52,396 bases of DNA from Minisyncoccota bacterium (GCA_023229825.1 JALNYN010000010.1:1-52396), one strand, 5' to 3'; counted from the first letter of the stretch, positions 23,754 through 32,089 are shown. Made by a program: numbers and translations. Notes: generated by a model from the sequence alone, not told the origin.

Positions 23754-23830
23754 TTTCCTTCTCCTTTTTGTGTATGCTTGAATTGTCAGTGGACAATTTC
23801 TGTTCGCTAGTATATACTGAATTAACTAAA

Positions 23831-25051
23831 ATGTCAACCCAGTCCGATACAAAAAACAAGCGCATATATTTGGATCATGCCGCGACGACGCCGATCGATC
23901 CTCGGGTTCTTTCGGCGATGCAAAAAACGGAGAAAAGTATATTTGGAAATCCAAGCTCGATCCATAAGGAGGGAGTGGCTGCAAAACGGGAAGTGGAATC
24001 GGCGCGGAAGCAGGTCGCGGAAAATATCGGAGCACAGCCGGACGAGGTGATCTTTACGAGCGGAGGAACGGAATCAAACAATCTTGCGATATTTGGAATG
24101 ATCGCGTCTAGAGAGGGGGAGGCGGGGAGGGGGTGGTTTCCTCACATAATCGTATCAAGCATTGAACATACGTCAATCCTTGAATGTGCCCGCGAATTAG
24201 AAAAGCGAGGCGCGGAGGTCACCTATCTTCCCGTCGGAGCAAACGGAATTGTCTCCGTCAAAAGCGTGTCGGAAGCGATAAAAGAAAATACCGTGCTCGT
24301 GTCGGTCATGTATGCCAACAATGAGGTCGGTACGATACAACCGATCACCGAGATCGCAAAAGCGATCCGTCTGAAAACTATCCGCCAGCCGGCGGACTTA
24401 AAACTAAAAACTCGCCCGCTCTTCCATACCGATGCATGTCAGGCAACGAATTATCTCGACATGAACGTACTTCGGCTCGGTGTTGATATGATGTCTTTCA
24501 ATGCCTCAAAAATTTACGGTCCGAAAGGTGTCGGCGCTTTGTTCGTAAAACGCGGGATCAAACTTTCTCCGATACTTTTCGGCGGAGGACAGGAGAATGG
24601 GATAAGAAACGGAACGGAAAACATCGCCGGGATCCGCGGTTTTGCTGAAGCCATGAATATCGCTGAGAAAATGAAAGCGAAAGAATCGGCGCGTTTGATG
24701 AAACTTCGAGATCTTTTCATAAAAGAAGTTTTGCATAAAATTCCCGGCACGGTTTTAAACGGCGATGCGGAAGATCGCCTTCCCAACAATGCAAATTTTT
24801 CCTTCCCCGACCTTGACGGGGAAGAGATCGTCATACAATTGGATGCCAGAGGTATCGCCGCTTCGACCGGAAGCGCCTGCGCAAACATATCGAGTGATGG
24901 AAAAATATCGCACGTACTGATGGCGATAAGCGGCGACAAAACATTCGCAAGAGGCGGCGTGCGCTTTACTTTAGGGAGAAATACAACAAAAGAAGATATA
25001 ACTCGAACGATTAAGGAGCTTTCTGTTATTATAAAAAATCTCCGAAGATAA
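23831..25051 (+). CDS. Cysteine desulfurase with a repeat-derived internal insertion
   Basis: PLP enzyme that takes sulfur from cysteine for Fe-S clusters or tRNA thiolation (NifS/IscS class). The start of the domain is RIYLDHAATTPIDPRV. The PLP lysine is K227 in NASKIYGPKGVGAL and the catalytic cysteine C350 in ASTGSACANIS. Length is 406. Residues about 182-192 (KTIRQPADLKL) come from a CCGCCAGCCGGCGG palindrome with flanking AAAACTA repeats, so a repeat has been domesticated in frame, in a loop before FHTDACQ. The ATG at 23831 is used; longer in-frame starts would precede the TATACT at 23812. No IscU-like gene follows. Confidence 0.92.
   Translation: MSTQSDTKNKRIYLDHAATTPIDPRVLSAMQKTEKSIFGNPSSIHKEGVAAKREVESARKQVAENIGAQPDEVIFTSGGTESNNLAIFGMIASREGEAGRGWFPHIIVSSIEHTSILECARELEKRGAEVTYLPVGANGIVSVKSVSEAIKENTVLVSVMYANNEVGTIQPITEIAKAIRLKTIRQPADLKLKTRPLFHTDACQATNYLDMNVLRLGVDMMSFNASKIYGPKGVGALFVKRGIKLSPILFGGGQENGIRNGTENIAGIRGFAEAMNIAEKMKAKESARLMKLRDLFIKEVLHKIPGTVLNGDAEDRLPNNANFSFPDLDGEEIVIQLDARGIAASTGSACANISSDGKISHVLMAISGDKTFARGGVRFTLGRNTTKEDITRTIKELSVIIKNLRR
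24374..24406. repeat. CCGCCAGC palindrome with direct repeats inside a coding sequence
   Basis: AAAACTA (24374-24380) and AAAACTA (24400-24406) flank TCCGCCAGCCGGCGGACTT. The arrangement is the same as at 3087-3142 in a spacer. The 33-base unit is translated as part of the cysteine desulfurase. Confidence 0.6.
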
Positions 25052-25139
25052 AACTTTGTCTGCAAATAATTTCACGGATAAAACAATCTACAAGACCTGA
25101 GTAAGCTCACAAACCAGCATATAGAATCTTTTTATACAT

Positions 25140-25173
25140 GTTGTAAAATTCGGCATATGCCGAATTTTACAAC
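25140..25173. promoter_or_regulatory. Perfect 34-bp palindrome (operator candidate 1)
   Basis: GTTGTAAAATTCGGCAT (25140-25156) is followed directly by its exact complement ATGCCGAATTTTACAAC (25157-25173). The right half contains the -35 hexamer TTTACA (25166-25171) of the PaaX-like gene, so a bound protein would block RNA polymerase. A second copy lies at 25902-25935. Confidence 0.75.
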
Positions 25174-25194
25174 ATTAAAGAGTGTTGGTATACT
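25166..25194 (+). promoter_or_regulatory. Promoter of the PaaX/Cas2-like gene
   Basis: TTTACA (25166-25171), 17 bases, TATACT (25189-25194), then 7 bases to the ATG at 25202. The -35 box lies within operator candidate 1. Confidence 0.75.
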
Positions 25195-25201
25195 TGGAAT
25201 T

Positions 25202-25861
25202 ATGCCAAAACCAAAAATTATTCGTAGATCAAAATATGCGAAAAATTATTTTGAACCCAAAAAACTCGATGAGAAAACTTTGAAAGTACGCGCGGAAGAA
25301 TTTCTTGCTTCAGGTACCCCGGCTTCTTATGTAACACAGGTGGTGCTTGCACTCGCTATTCTTTCCGGCGCGGCAGCTCTCGGCGCTGTTGCTCCAGGAC
25401 TTACGGTTGCCGCGCGAGGATATCAACGGTCAAAGGGTTATTCAAGCAGAGATTTTGCAAGCGCGACTGGAAATTTAAAAAGAGGGGGATATATCGAAGA
25501 AATTTTTGGAGAAAGCAAAAACCCCCGCGTTCGGCTGACAAAAAAAGGCGAGGCGTATTTCCAAAAAATATTGTTTGACGATGTGGAATTACCCGAACCG
25601 AAAAAGTGGGGAGGAAAGTGGACTTTTGTCTTGTTTGATATTCCAGTACCGAATAAGAAAGCGAGAGAAGCGCTTCGTTGGCGTTTAAAAGCGCTCGGAT
25701 TTTACCAATATCAAAAAAGTGTCTGGGTGTATCCTCACCCGTGCGAAAAAGAGATTCTCTACGTTGCCGATTATTTCGGTGTAGGGAAATTCGTGGAAAT
25801 ACTCTCTGTGGATCATTTGACTCAAGATGAAGAATTGAAAAGATTTTTTACGCTGGAATAG
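25202..25861 (+). CDS. PaaX-like regulator: membrane helix, winged helix, Cas2-like domain
   Basis: 219 residues in three parts. A hydrophobic helix lies at about 43-66. A winged-helix region runs about 75-118 (SRDFASATGNLKRGGYIEEI, then VRLTKKGEAYF). A ferredoxin-fold Cas2-like domain covers 133-219 (WTFVLFDIPVPNKKAREALR, LKALGFYQYQKSVWVYP). PaaX family repressors combine a winged helix with such a domain, and CPR copies are often mislabelled Cas2. The ATG at 25202 fits the TATACT box 7 bases upstream; the ATG at 25157 lies inside the palindrome. The two palindromes bracketing the gene suggest autorepression and control of the downstream region. No CRISPR array or other cas gene is present. 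Confidence 0.75.
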   Translation: MPKPKIIRRSKYAKNYFEPKKLDEKTLKVRAEEFLASGTPASYVTQVVLALAILSGAAALGAVAPGLTVAARGYQRSKGYSSRDFASATGNLKRGGYIEEIFGESKNPRVRLTKKGEAYFQKILFDDVELPEPKKWGGKWTFVLFDIPVPNKKAREALRWRLKALGFYQYQKSVWVYPHPCEKEILYVADYFGVGKFVEILSVDHLTQDEELKRFFTLE

Positions 25862-25901
25862 CTCTTGCCCTTTTTTCTTGGTATTAAAGAAGATGCTTCA
25901 T

Positions 25902-25935
25902 GTTGTAAAATTAAGCATATGCCGAATTTTACAAC
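25902..25935. promoter_or_regulatory. Second copy of the 34-bp palindrome (operator candidate 2)
   Basis: GTTGTAAAATTAAGCAT (25902-25918) and ATGCCGAATTTTACAAC (25919-25935) match copy 1 except at two bases in the left half. A TTTACA (25928-25933) followed after 18 bases by TATATA could make a second promoter under the same control. The alaS promoter is 65 bases downstream. Confidence 0.7.
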
Positions 25936-25999
25936 AAAGAGATTGTTTATATATATGGGATGTTCTCATATTTTTGCATTTTCGCGAGCACTGTCTTCA

Positions 26000-26028
26000 T
26001 TGAGAAAAAATCCATTTTCGGCTATAAT
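26000..26028 (+). promoter_or_regulatory. Promoter of alaS
   Basis: TTGAGA (26000-26005), 17 bases, TATAAT (26023-26028), then 7 bases to the ATG. Confidence 0.75.
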
Positions 26029-26035
26029 CGACTTT

Positions 26036-27808
26036 ATGCAATCACACGAAATTAGACGGCGATTTTTAACTTTTTTCGAGAAGCGCGGACATACTTTGAT
26101 CCCGAGCGCCTCGCTCATACCCGAAAATGATCCTTCGGTGCTTTTTAATACGGCGGGCATGCAGCCTCTCGTGCCGTATCTGCTTGGAGAAACGCACCCG
26201 TCCGGTGCGGCGCGGCTTGTGAATGCTCAAAAATGCGTCCGCACCGTCGATATTGACGAGATCGGCGACAATACGCATGCGACTTTTTTCGAAATGCTCG
26301 GCAATTGGTCGCTCGGCGATTATTTTAAAGAGGATGCCATCAAATGGAGCTTTGAATTTTTAACCGACCAGAACGAAGGGCTCGGTCTTGATCCGAACCG
26401 GCTGTATGTGACCGTTTTTGAAGGCGATGAAAATGCTCCGCGAGACAATGAAGCGTTCGAGATATGGAAAAAATATATTCCTGAACACCGCATTTATTTT
26501 ATGAGCGCAAAGTCCAACTGGTGGAGTCCGGGAGATAATGGACCGTGCGGACCAGATTCGGAAATGTTTTATGATGTGACATACGAAGGCTTGGGAGATC
26601 TAACACCGGAAGCATATAGGAAAGCAGACGACGAACAGAAAGTTGTGGAGATTTGGAACGATGTTTTTATGGAATACGAAAAGAAGGATGGGAAAGTGAT
26701 AGGGAAGCTGTCAAAGAAAAATGTCGATACCGGTTCCGGGCTTGAAAGAATCACCATGGTATCTCAAGGGGTGAACAATATTTACGACACGGATCTGTTA
26801 AAACCCATCGTTGAGAAAATTAAAAATTACTCCAAGGTTGCTGATCCAAAGGCAATGAGGATCGTTGCCGACCACATGAGAACGGCTACTTTTATGATCG
26901 CTGACGGCGTTCTGCCTTCAAATACGGATAGAGGTTATGTTTTAAGGAGGCTGTTGCGCAGAGCGCGATATTATTACGATTCGATCGGGGCGATCGATGA
27001 AGCCCTCGGCGGACTTGTTAGCACCGTAGTGTCCATCTATAAAGGAACGGACTATGGATTGGAAAGAAAATTATTCCATATCGATAGCGTCGTAAATGAA
27101 GAAGAAAAAACTTTTTCCGCGCATCTCGTATTCGGAAAGAAGCTGCTGGAAAAAATGATAAAAGAGGAGGGCTCCATTTCTGCTGAAAATGCTTTTTTAC
27201 TCTACTCAACTTACGGATTTCCGTTCGAACTCATAACGGATATTGCCAAAGAAAATAATATATCGGTTGACACTGAAGGCTTTCTGGAAAAGAAAAAAGC
27301 GCACCAAGAGATCTCGCGAGCAGGTTCTGAAAAAAAATTCAAAGGCGGTCTCGCAGATACGTCCGAAATTTCCACGCGTTATCACACGGCGACGCACTTG
27401 CTCCATAAGGCGCTGCGCACCGTTTTGGGTGTTCATGTTTTTCAGAAGGGAAGCAATATCACGGCCGAGCGCATGCGTTTTGATTTTTCGCATGGAGAAA
27501 AAATGACGGACGAACAAAAGAAAATGACGGAAGACCTTGTAAACGAGAAGATCAATGAAGCGCTGCCGGTGCGGTATGACGACCTGCCGATCGAAGAAGC
27601 AAAAAAAATGGGCGCCATGGGATTGTTCGGCGACAAATATGGCGATGTCGTGCGCGTTTACACCATAGGTGAAGGCGATCAAAAATGGAGCATGGAGCTT
27701 TGCGGCGGTCCTCACGTGAAAAACACCAGCGAACTCGGACATTTCAAAATAGTCAAAGAAGAAGCCGTGAGCGCCGGCGTCAGAAGGATAAAAGCGATCC
27801 TCGAATAG
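26036..27808 (+). CDS. alaS: Alanyl-tRNA synthetase without the C-terminal C-Ala domain
   Basis: Class II synthetase charging tRNA-Ala, with an editing domain. The start MQSHEIRRRFLTFFEKRGH is typical. The catalytic core includes SLIPENDPSVLFNTAGMQPL, followed by the tRNA-recognition domain. The editing site has HTATH (from residue 450) and C556-H560 in CGGPH. The protein stops at 590 right after AGVRRIKAIL, where most bacterial AlaRS continue about 280 residues with the DHHA1 oligomerisation domain. No remnant of it is seen downstream. A TATAAT box 7 bases before the ATG and no Shine-Dalgarno suggest a leaderless mRNA. An in-frame extension upstream exists but would start before the promoter. 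Confidence 0.95.
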   Translation: MQSHEIRRRFLTFFEKRGHTLIPSASLIPENDPSVLFNTAGMQPLVPYLLGETHPSGAARLVNAQKCVRTVDIDEIGDNTHATFFEMLGNWSLGDYFKEDAIKWSFEFLTDQNEGLGLDPNRLYVTVFEGDENAPRDNEAFEIWKKYIPEHRIYFMSAKSNWWSPGDNGPCGPDSEMFYDVTYEGLGDLTPEAYRKADDEQKVVEIWNDVFMEYEKKDGKVIGKLSKKNVDTGSGLERITMVSQGVNNIYDTDLLKPIVEKIKNYSKVADPKAMRIVADHMRTATFMIADGVLPSNTDRGYVLRRLLRRARYYYDSIGAIDEALGGLVSTVVSIYKGTDYGLERKLFHIDSVVNEEEKTFSAHLVFGKKLLEKMIKEEGSISAENAFLLYSTYGFPFELITDIAKENNISVDTEGFLEKKKAHQEISRAGSEKKFKGGLADTSEISTRYHTATHLLHKALRTVLGVHVFQKGSNITAERMRFDFSHGEKMTDEQKKMTEDLVNEKINEALPVRYDDLPIEEAKKMGAMGLFGDKYGDVVRVYTIGEGDQKWSMELCGGPHVKNTSELGHFKIVKEEAVSAGVRRIKAILE

Positions 27809-27821
27809 TCGGAAGGTATGC

Positions 27822-27865
27822 TACTTAGGGTAGTCCTAGGTATTTACCTAGGACTACCCTAAGTA
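27822..27865. repeat. Perfect 21-bp inverted repeat with a 2-base loop
   Basis: TACTTAGGGTAGTCCTAGGT plus A (27822-27842) is exactly complementary to 27845-27865. No T run follows on the plus strand, so it is not a standard terminator, although it lies 13 bases after the alaS stop codon. It could protect the 3' end, bind a protein, or be a small insertion. Confidence 0.7.
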
Positions 27866-27877
27866 AAAAGGGGTGCA

Positions 27878-27908
27878 ACAAAAACCGCTCCGAATAATTT
27901 CGGAGCGG
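27878..27908 (-). terminator. Intrinsic terminator after the amidohydrolase
   Basis: CCGCTCCGAA pairs with TTCGGAGCGG. On the minus strand five T follow. Confidence 0.8.
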
Positions 27909-27938
27909 GGAGTTTAGGTACTTTTTTCAAAAGAACTT

Positions 27939-29117
27939 TTATTCTACTGCTGGAGTCCATCCAAAAGGGGCAACTTTTAGGTAAGCTTTGCGATCTTCAT
28001 GAAGAGCTCTTCCAACTGTTGTGATATCCACATCATTGAAAGGAGTACCTGTGGATAGTTTTGACCAGATGGAAGGCATTGCAATTCGTATCGCGTGGCC
28101 GCCCATTTTGAGTTCGGTGAGAAGGTCGCCGTCTCCTTGTGGTACAAATACGTCGCAAATATTATCGGTGCCGAGCCAGAGCGGAACTTTTCGTTTAATA
28201 AGTTCGAGCATACGTGCGATCGAATTGTGAAGCGGTGCTTCAAGCGAGCGCAATTGTCTCATTGAGATTGCCGCGGTTGGGCAGATAATAACGCCAGCAT
28301 TGTGTTCGAGCAGTTGGTCAATTAGTTTTGCGAAACGGTCTTCACTGTATGCCGTAGGCGAAATCATATGGATGATTTTTATTGTCGGACCGGCGTGTCC
28401 CTCTATCTTTGGTTTATCAATCCAGCGAAGACCCTCGAGCAAAGTGAGAGTTCCTTCCTCGTTTGGGAGATTTGCTTGGTCGAGGTGTAATTGTACTTCT
28501 TTGCCCAGTTCGCAGGCAATCTCCATTCCTTTCCGAATGTGTTGGCGGAATTTCGGATCATGTTCGTTTCCGTCTTTTTCGGGGAGGAGCGAGAGAAAAT
28601 CAGCAAGTTTTGCTGCTGCTTTGAATACCGTGAATCGCCCGGTACCTTCTTTGAATCCAAAGATCGGATTTGGCGCAATGCGAATTTTAATTTGGTCTTT
28701 GTATTTTTCTTTCAGTTCAAGAGCAATGCGGATAGCAAGCAGTCCGTCTTCGGGCAAATCGGGTGTAGCATCAATACACGTATCAAGACGCGTCGTACCG
28801 AGCGCCATCTGTACTTCAATGGCATATGACATACGTGCTCGTAGATTTTCTTCAGTGTAGGCAACCCCGGTATGTAAATCACCAACCAGGTTTTGCTTCA
28901 CTAAAAGCGGGTCATTACTCGCTTCGATTGATGTCCTACCGATATGTCGCAAATAGATATCGTCGAGAGTATAAGCGCGATCTAAATGAGCGTGAGCATT
29001 GTAAAAACCCCCGCGTTCAAATACTTGATTAAGTACCATTTTGTCATATTCCGAAACATACTTCCAATTACGCGCAGAATAAAATTGTGAAAGAACTTCG
29101 TCTGTTATTGTTTCCAC
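27939..29117 (-). CDS. Metal-dependent amidohydrolase, cytosine-deaminase-like
   Basis: TIM-barrel hydrolase of the amidohydrolase superfamily, 392 residues. The first metal motif is NAHAHLDRAYT (HxH), the histidine of the central strand is in VQLHLDQANLPNEEG, another is in EGHAGPTIKIIHMIS, and the catalytic aspartate is in LGTDNICD. The sequence around HLDQ and GTDN most resembles cytosine deaminase and related N-heterocycle hydrolases; substrate is uncertain. The GTG at 29117 is chosen because AAGGAG lies 6 bases upstream and a promoter lies at 29150-29178. Longer in-frame starts run into a repeat arm. It is divergent from the PilM-like gene. Confidence 0.78.
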   Translation of the reverse strand: METITDEVLSQFYSARNWKYVSEYDKMVLNQVFERGGFYNAHAHLDRAYTLDDIYLRHIGRTSIEASNDPLLVKQNLVGDLHTGVAYTEENLRARMSYAIEVQMALGTTRLDTCIDATPDLPEDGLLAIRIALELKEKYKDQIKIRIAPNPIFGFKEGTGRFTVFKAAAKLADFLSLLPEKDGNEHDPKFRQHIRKGMEIACELGKEVQLHLDQANLPNEEGTLTLLEGLRWIDKPKIEGHAGPTIKIIHMISPTAYSEDRFAKLIDQLLEHNAGVIICPTAAISMRQLRSLEAPLHNSIARMLELIKRKVPLWLGTDNICDVFVPQGDGDLLTELKMGGHAIRIAMPSIWSKLSTGTPFNDVDITTVGRALHEDRKAYLKVAPFGWTPAVE

Positions 29118-29149
29118 CGTCTTCTCCTTACAGAAGTTAAACTCGCATA

Positions 29150-29178
29150 AGGATAGCAAAAAAAGAACAAGTTGACAA
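29150..29178 (-). promoter_or_regulatory. Promoter of the amidohydrolase gene
   Basis: On the minus strand TTGTCA (29178-29173), 17 bases, TATCCT (29155-29150). Confidence 0.6.
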
Positions 29179-29190
29179 TTTTTACCCGGC

Positions 29191-29222
29191 GTTCCCGATA
29201 CTGATACTTTTTCCTGATACTT
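29191..29222. repeat. Word-repeat arm, GATACTGATAC family, single arm
   Basis: TTCCCGATACTGATACTTTT followed by TCCTGATACT. It lies in the divergent spacer between the amidohydrolase and PilM-like genes. The complementary arm is absent. Confidence 0.7.
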
Positions 29223-29301
29223 TCGTCCGTTATGCACACCCTCATAATTGCAAAGTGTGGTATAATTGCGATACAAGGGAGCGTTAAAACTTCCTTTTGA
29301 A

Positions 29302-30465
29302 ATGGGTATTTTTTCTTCAAACAAACCACATCTTGCGATCGTTATCGATGTCGGCAGTTCCAGTATCGGGGCCGCATCGGTTTTAATGTACCCCAATGAA
29401 AAACCGAAGATCATTCACTCCGTTCGAAGCGAAATGGTTTTTCAGGAAGTTTTTCGTTTTGAGCGGTTCGTTGTCTCCATGATCGAATCGGTGGAGAAAG
29501 TCATGCAAGAACTTTCTCATCTGCCGGTACCGCCTCATTCGGACCGTACTTTCTTGTGCGTTCTCGCTTCTCCTTGGTATGCATCTCAGACACGGATCTT
29601 GAGGAAAACATTCGATCGCCCGACAAAGATCGAGGAAAAGTTTTTGAATGAGATCCACGAAAAAGAAATAGCATCGTTCAGGGCAAAGGAAATGAATATC
29701 ATGGGCGGCGATTCTGTGATCTTGGAAATGGAAAGCGTTCAGACCAAATTAAACGGTTATGAAACCACCAAGCCGTTTGGGAAAGAGGCCATTGATTTTG
29801 AAACGGCCATGTACGTGAGCATTTCTCCCAGAAAGATCACGCAAGCGATATCCGACAAGATCCAAAAAGCTTTTCACGGAAAAGATCTGCATTTTTCGTC
29901 CTTTCCGTTCGCCTCATTTGTCACGATGCGCGATATATTCCACGAAAAGAATTTTCTGCTTATGGATATTTCAGGAGAGACGACCGATGTTTCCATTATA
30001 AGAAGCGATGTGTTTCAAGAGACGGTTTCGTTTAACGTCGGCAAGAATTTTCTTATTCGCAAGATCGCAAAAGAAGCGGGCTCGACCTTTGCGGAAGCAG
30101 CTTCTCTGTTTCGTATGGCAAGCGGTTCGGAGATGAACGAAGTCGAGGAAAAGGTAAAAAAAGCCATGAAAAAGGCCGGCGAGGAATGGATCGCAGAGTG
30201 CGAGCAGGCATTATCGACCATTCTTGAAAGAAAGGAGATCTTACCCGGCGACGTATTTCTTACCGCGGATGAAGATGTTTCGGCATGGTTTATAGGTAAT
30301 GTTCAAGAATTGGGAAATTCATCTTTTTCGATGTCCAGCAATGTGTTCAGCGTCCGTCACTTGAATGCGCCCTTCCTTTCCTCGTTTTGCGCGACTGATA
30401 CCGGCGTTGAAAGAGATGCCTTTTTAATGGTAGAAAGTTTGTTCGCGAGCCGGCTTATCCACTGA
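29302..30465 (+). CDS. PilM/FtsA-like actin-fold protein
   Basis: 387 residues with an actin-type ATPase fold: phosphate-1 motif LAIVIDVGSSSIGAASV at the start, phosphate-2 motif LLMDISGETTDVSIIR near residue 215, and an SHS2-like insertion between. PilM and FtsA both have this plan. The protein lacks the FtsA C-terminal membrane helix, and no ftsZ follows. The ATG at 29302 follows a TATAAT at 29261-29266 by 35 bases. Its partner downstream (30517) is a membrane protein with an extracellular baseplate-J-like region, so the pair may form a membrane apparatus, perhaps pilus-related. This role is inferred. Confidence 0.7.
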   Translation: MGIFSSNKPHLAIVIDVGSSSIGAASVLMYPNEKPKIIHSVRSEMVFQEVFRFERFVVSMIESVEKVMQELSHLPVPPHSDRTFLCVLASPWYASQTRILRKTFDRPTKIEEKFLNEIHEKEIASFRAKEMNIMGGDSVILEMESVQTKLNGYETTKPFGKEAIDFETAMYVSISPRKITQAISDKIQKAFHGKDLHFSSFPFASFVTMRDIFHEKNFLLMDISGETTDVSIIRSDVFQETVSFNVGKNFLIRKIAKEAGSTFAEAASLFRMASGSEMNEVEEKVKKAMKKAGEEWIAECEQALSTILERKEILPGDVFLTADEDVSAWFIGNVQELGNSSFSMSSNVFSVRHLNAPFLSSFCATDTGVERDAFLMVESLFASRLIH

Positions 30466-30516
30466 AAATATGTTTTACTTTTCTAAAAATAATCGCTTTT
30501 GTTAATAAAAAAACGT

Positions 30517-32004
30517 ATGGTAAAAAAGATCATCGAAGATGTCGTAGTGACAAAAAAGGGTATGCCGACCCCGGTGCGTTCCATGCCTGATCACGAACAC
30601 CATAGAGAAAAAGAGGAAAGCAAGATCAAGCTCAATATAGGGGAAAAAGTTTTGCGCGAGCCGGAAGACGAATCCTCTAAGAATATGGTACGCAAAGAAC
30701 ATCATATAGAAGATGCGCTTCCCGAAACGGAAACCGAAGAGGAAGAACTGAAAGAAAAGAACATGGAAAGATCCCCAATTTTTGAAAAAATGAAACAGCG
30801 CCACGAGGAACGCGAGAGCTTTTCTGCAGAGTATGCGGCTGATCAGGATGGTCGCTTTCGAAAGTATTTTGGAACTCTGGGATATCTTTTGGCCGGAGCG
30901 GCGGCGATCGGGATCGTACTTTGGAGCACGGTGTTATATTCCGCATCGGTCACCATCCACCTTAAACATGCGAAGGTCGCTCTGGATGATCAAAACTTTC
31001 AAGCCGCGGCCGATATTCCTGACGCGATCGGTTTTCAGATCATGTCTTTGTCTGCGGAAGATACGGTAAAATTAACGCCCACGGGAGAGCAGCGCGTGAC
31101 CAAAAAAGCATCAGGCCAGATCGCCATCTATAATACATTCAACAACCAGCCTCAGATCTTGATAAAAAATACTCGTTTTGAAACTCCGGACGGGAAGATC
31201 TATCGCATCAACAGCCAAATAACCGTCCCCGGAATGAAAAAGGTCGGCGGAAAGGATGTTCCCGGCTCCATCGCGGTCACCGTGTATGCGGATGAAGCCG
31301 GAACGGAATACAATATCGGTCTCGTCGATTTTACCATTCCCGGGTTTAAAGGATCGCCGCGCTATGATAAGTTCTACGGCAGATCAAAAACGCCGATGAC
31401 CGGAGGAGCATCGGGAATGGTTAAAACAATATCGGATGTCGACGTGCAAACGGCAAGGGAAACGCTTACGAAGTCGCTGAGAGAAAAATTATTATCCGAT
31501 GCAAAAGTTCAGAAGCCGAAAGGTACGGTGATATATCCCGAAGCGATGTTTTTCACTTTTACCGATATTATCAATGACAGCACGCAGTCAACTGAAAAAG
31601 ATGTTCCTTTTACACTCAAAGGGAATCTGGAGGCGGTTCTGTTCAACGAGAATGATCTCAGTCAGAAGATCGTTAAAACGACCACTGATCTTTCACCGGA
31701 CGAGAAGGTGAAGATCGACAACATAGAAAGTTTGGCGTTCATGTGGAAGAATCCGACCAGCAGCGTTCCGGAAAAAACCGATACGCTTGATTTCCAGCTT
31801 TCGGGATCAGCTAATGCCGTTTGGGAGGTGGACGTAAATGCCTTCAAAAGCAAACTTGCGGGAAAAGATCACGCACAGTACGGTTCAATTTCCGTACAGT
31901 TTCCGGGGATCGAAAAAACGTCAAAAAAAGAAATTAACCCGCCATGGAGAAAGGTATTCCCTTCGGATCCGGAGAATATACACGTTGAGATCGTTATCGA
32001 TTAA
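30517..32004 (+). CDS. Baseplate-J-like membrane protein
   Basis: 495 residues: a charged cytoplasmic region (1-125) rich in Glu and Lys, one membrane helix (about 128-148, YLLAGAAAIGIVLWSTVLYS), then a large extracellular beta-rich region. The segment GQIAIYNTFNNQPQILIKNT, RFETPDGKIYRI, GSIAVTVYADEAGTEYNIG and DFTIPGFKG matches what CPR genomes label baseplate J/gp47-like. That fold is shared with phage and contractile-tail baseplates, but this is a membrane protein and no other tail genes are here. The start at 30517 (ATG) is preferred over an upstream TTG. It is 51 bases downstream of the PilM-like gene, so they form a likely operon. Confidence 0.7.
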   Translation: MVKKIIEDVVVTKKGMPTPVRSMPDHEHHREKEESKIKLNIGEKVLREPEDESSKNMVRKEHHIEDALPETETEEEELKEKNMERSPIFEKMKQRHEERESFSAEYAADQDGRFRKYFGTLGYLLAGAAAIGIVLWSTVLYSASVTIHLKHAKVALDDQNFQAAADIPDAIGFQIMSLSAEDTVKLTPTGEQRVTKKASGQIAIYNTFNNQPQILIKNTRFETPDGKIYRINSQITVPGMKKVGGKDVPGSIAVTVYADEAGTEYNIGLVDFTIPGFKGSPRYDKFYGRSKTPMTGGASGMVKTISDVDVQTARETLTKSLREKLLSDAKVQKPKGTVIYPEAMFFTFTDIINDSTQSTEKDVPFTLKGNLEAVLFNENDLSQKIVKTTTDLSPDEKVKIDNIESLAFMWKNPTSSVPEKTDTLDFQLSGSANAVWEVDVNAFKSKLAGKDHAQYGSISVQFPGIEKTSKKEINPPWRKVFPSDPENIHVEIVID

Positions 32005-32089
32005 CTTGGATCTTGTTCCCGATCGAACCATTGGCTCAGGGGATCCTAAAATCGAAGGGAATGAGTTATTTATTAACAAGTCCTAACGC

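Noticed and set aside
25202..25861. A Cas2 nuclease
   Set aside because: The C-terminal domain is Cas2-like, but it is fused to a winged helix and a membrane helix, and there is no CRISPR array or other cas gene in the window.
25865..26035. An N-terminal extension of AlaRS
   Set aside because: The frame is open, but it contains the operator copy and the alaS promoter, and the standard AlaRS N-terminus begins at 26036. A start at 25955 under the second palindrome cannot be fully excluded.
30517..32004. Part of a prophage because of the baseplate-J-like region
   Set aside because: The protein has a membrane helix and no other tail, capsid or integrase genes are nearby.
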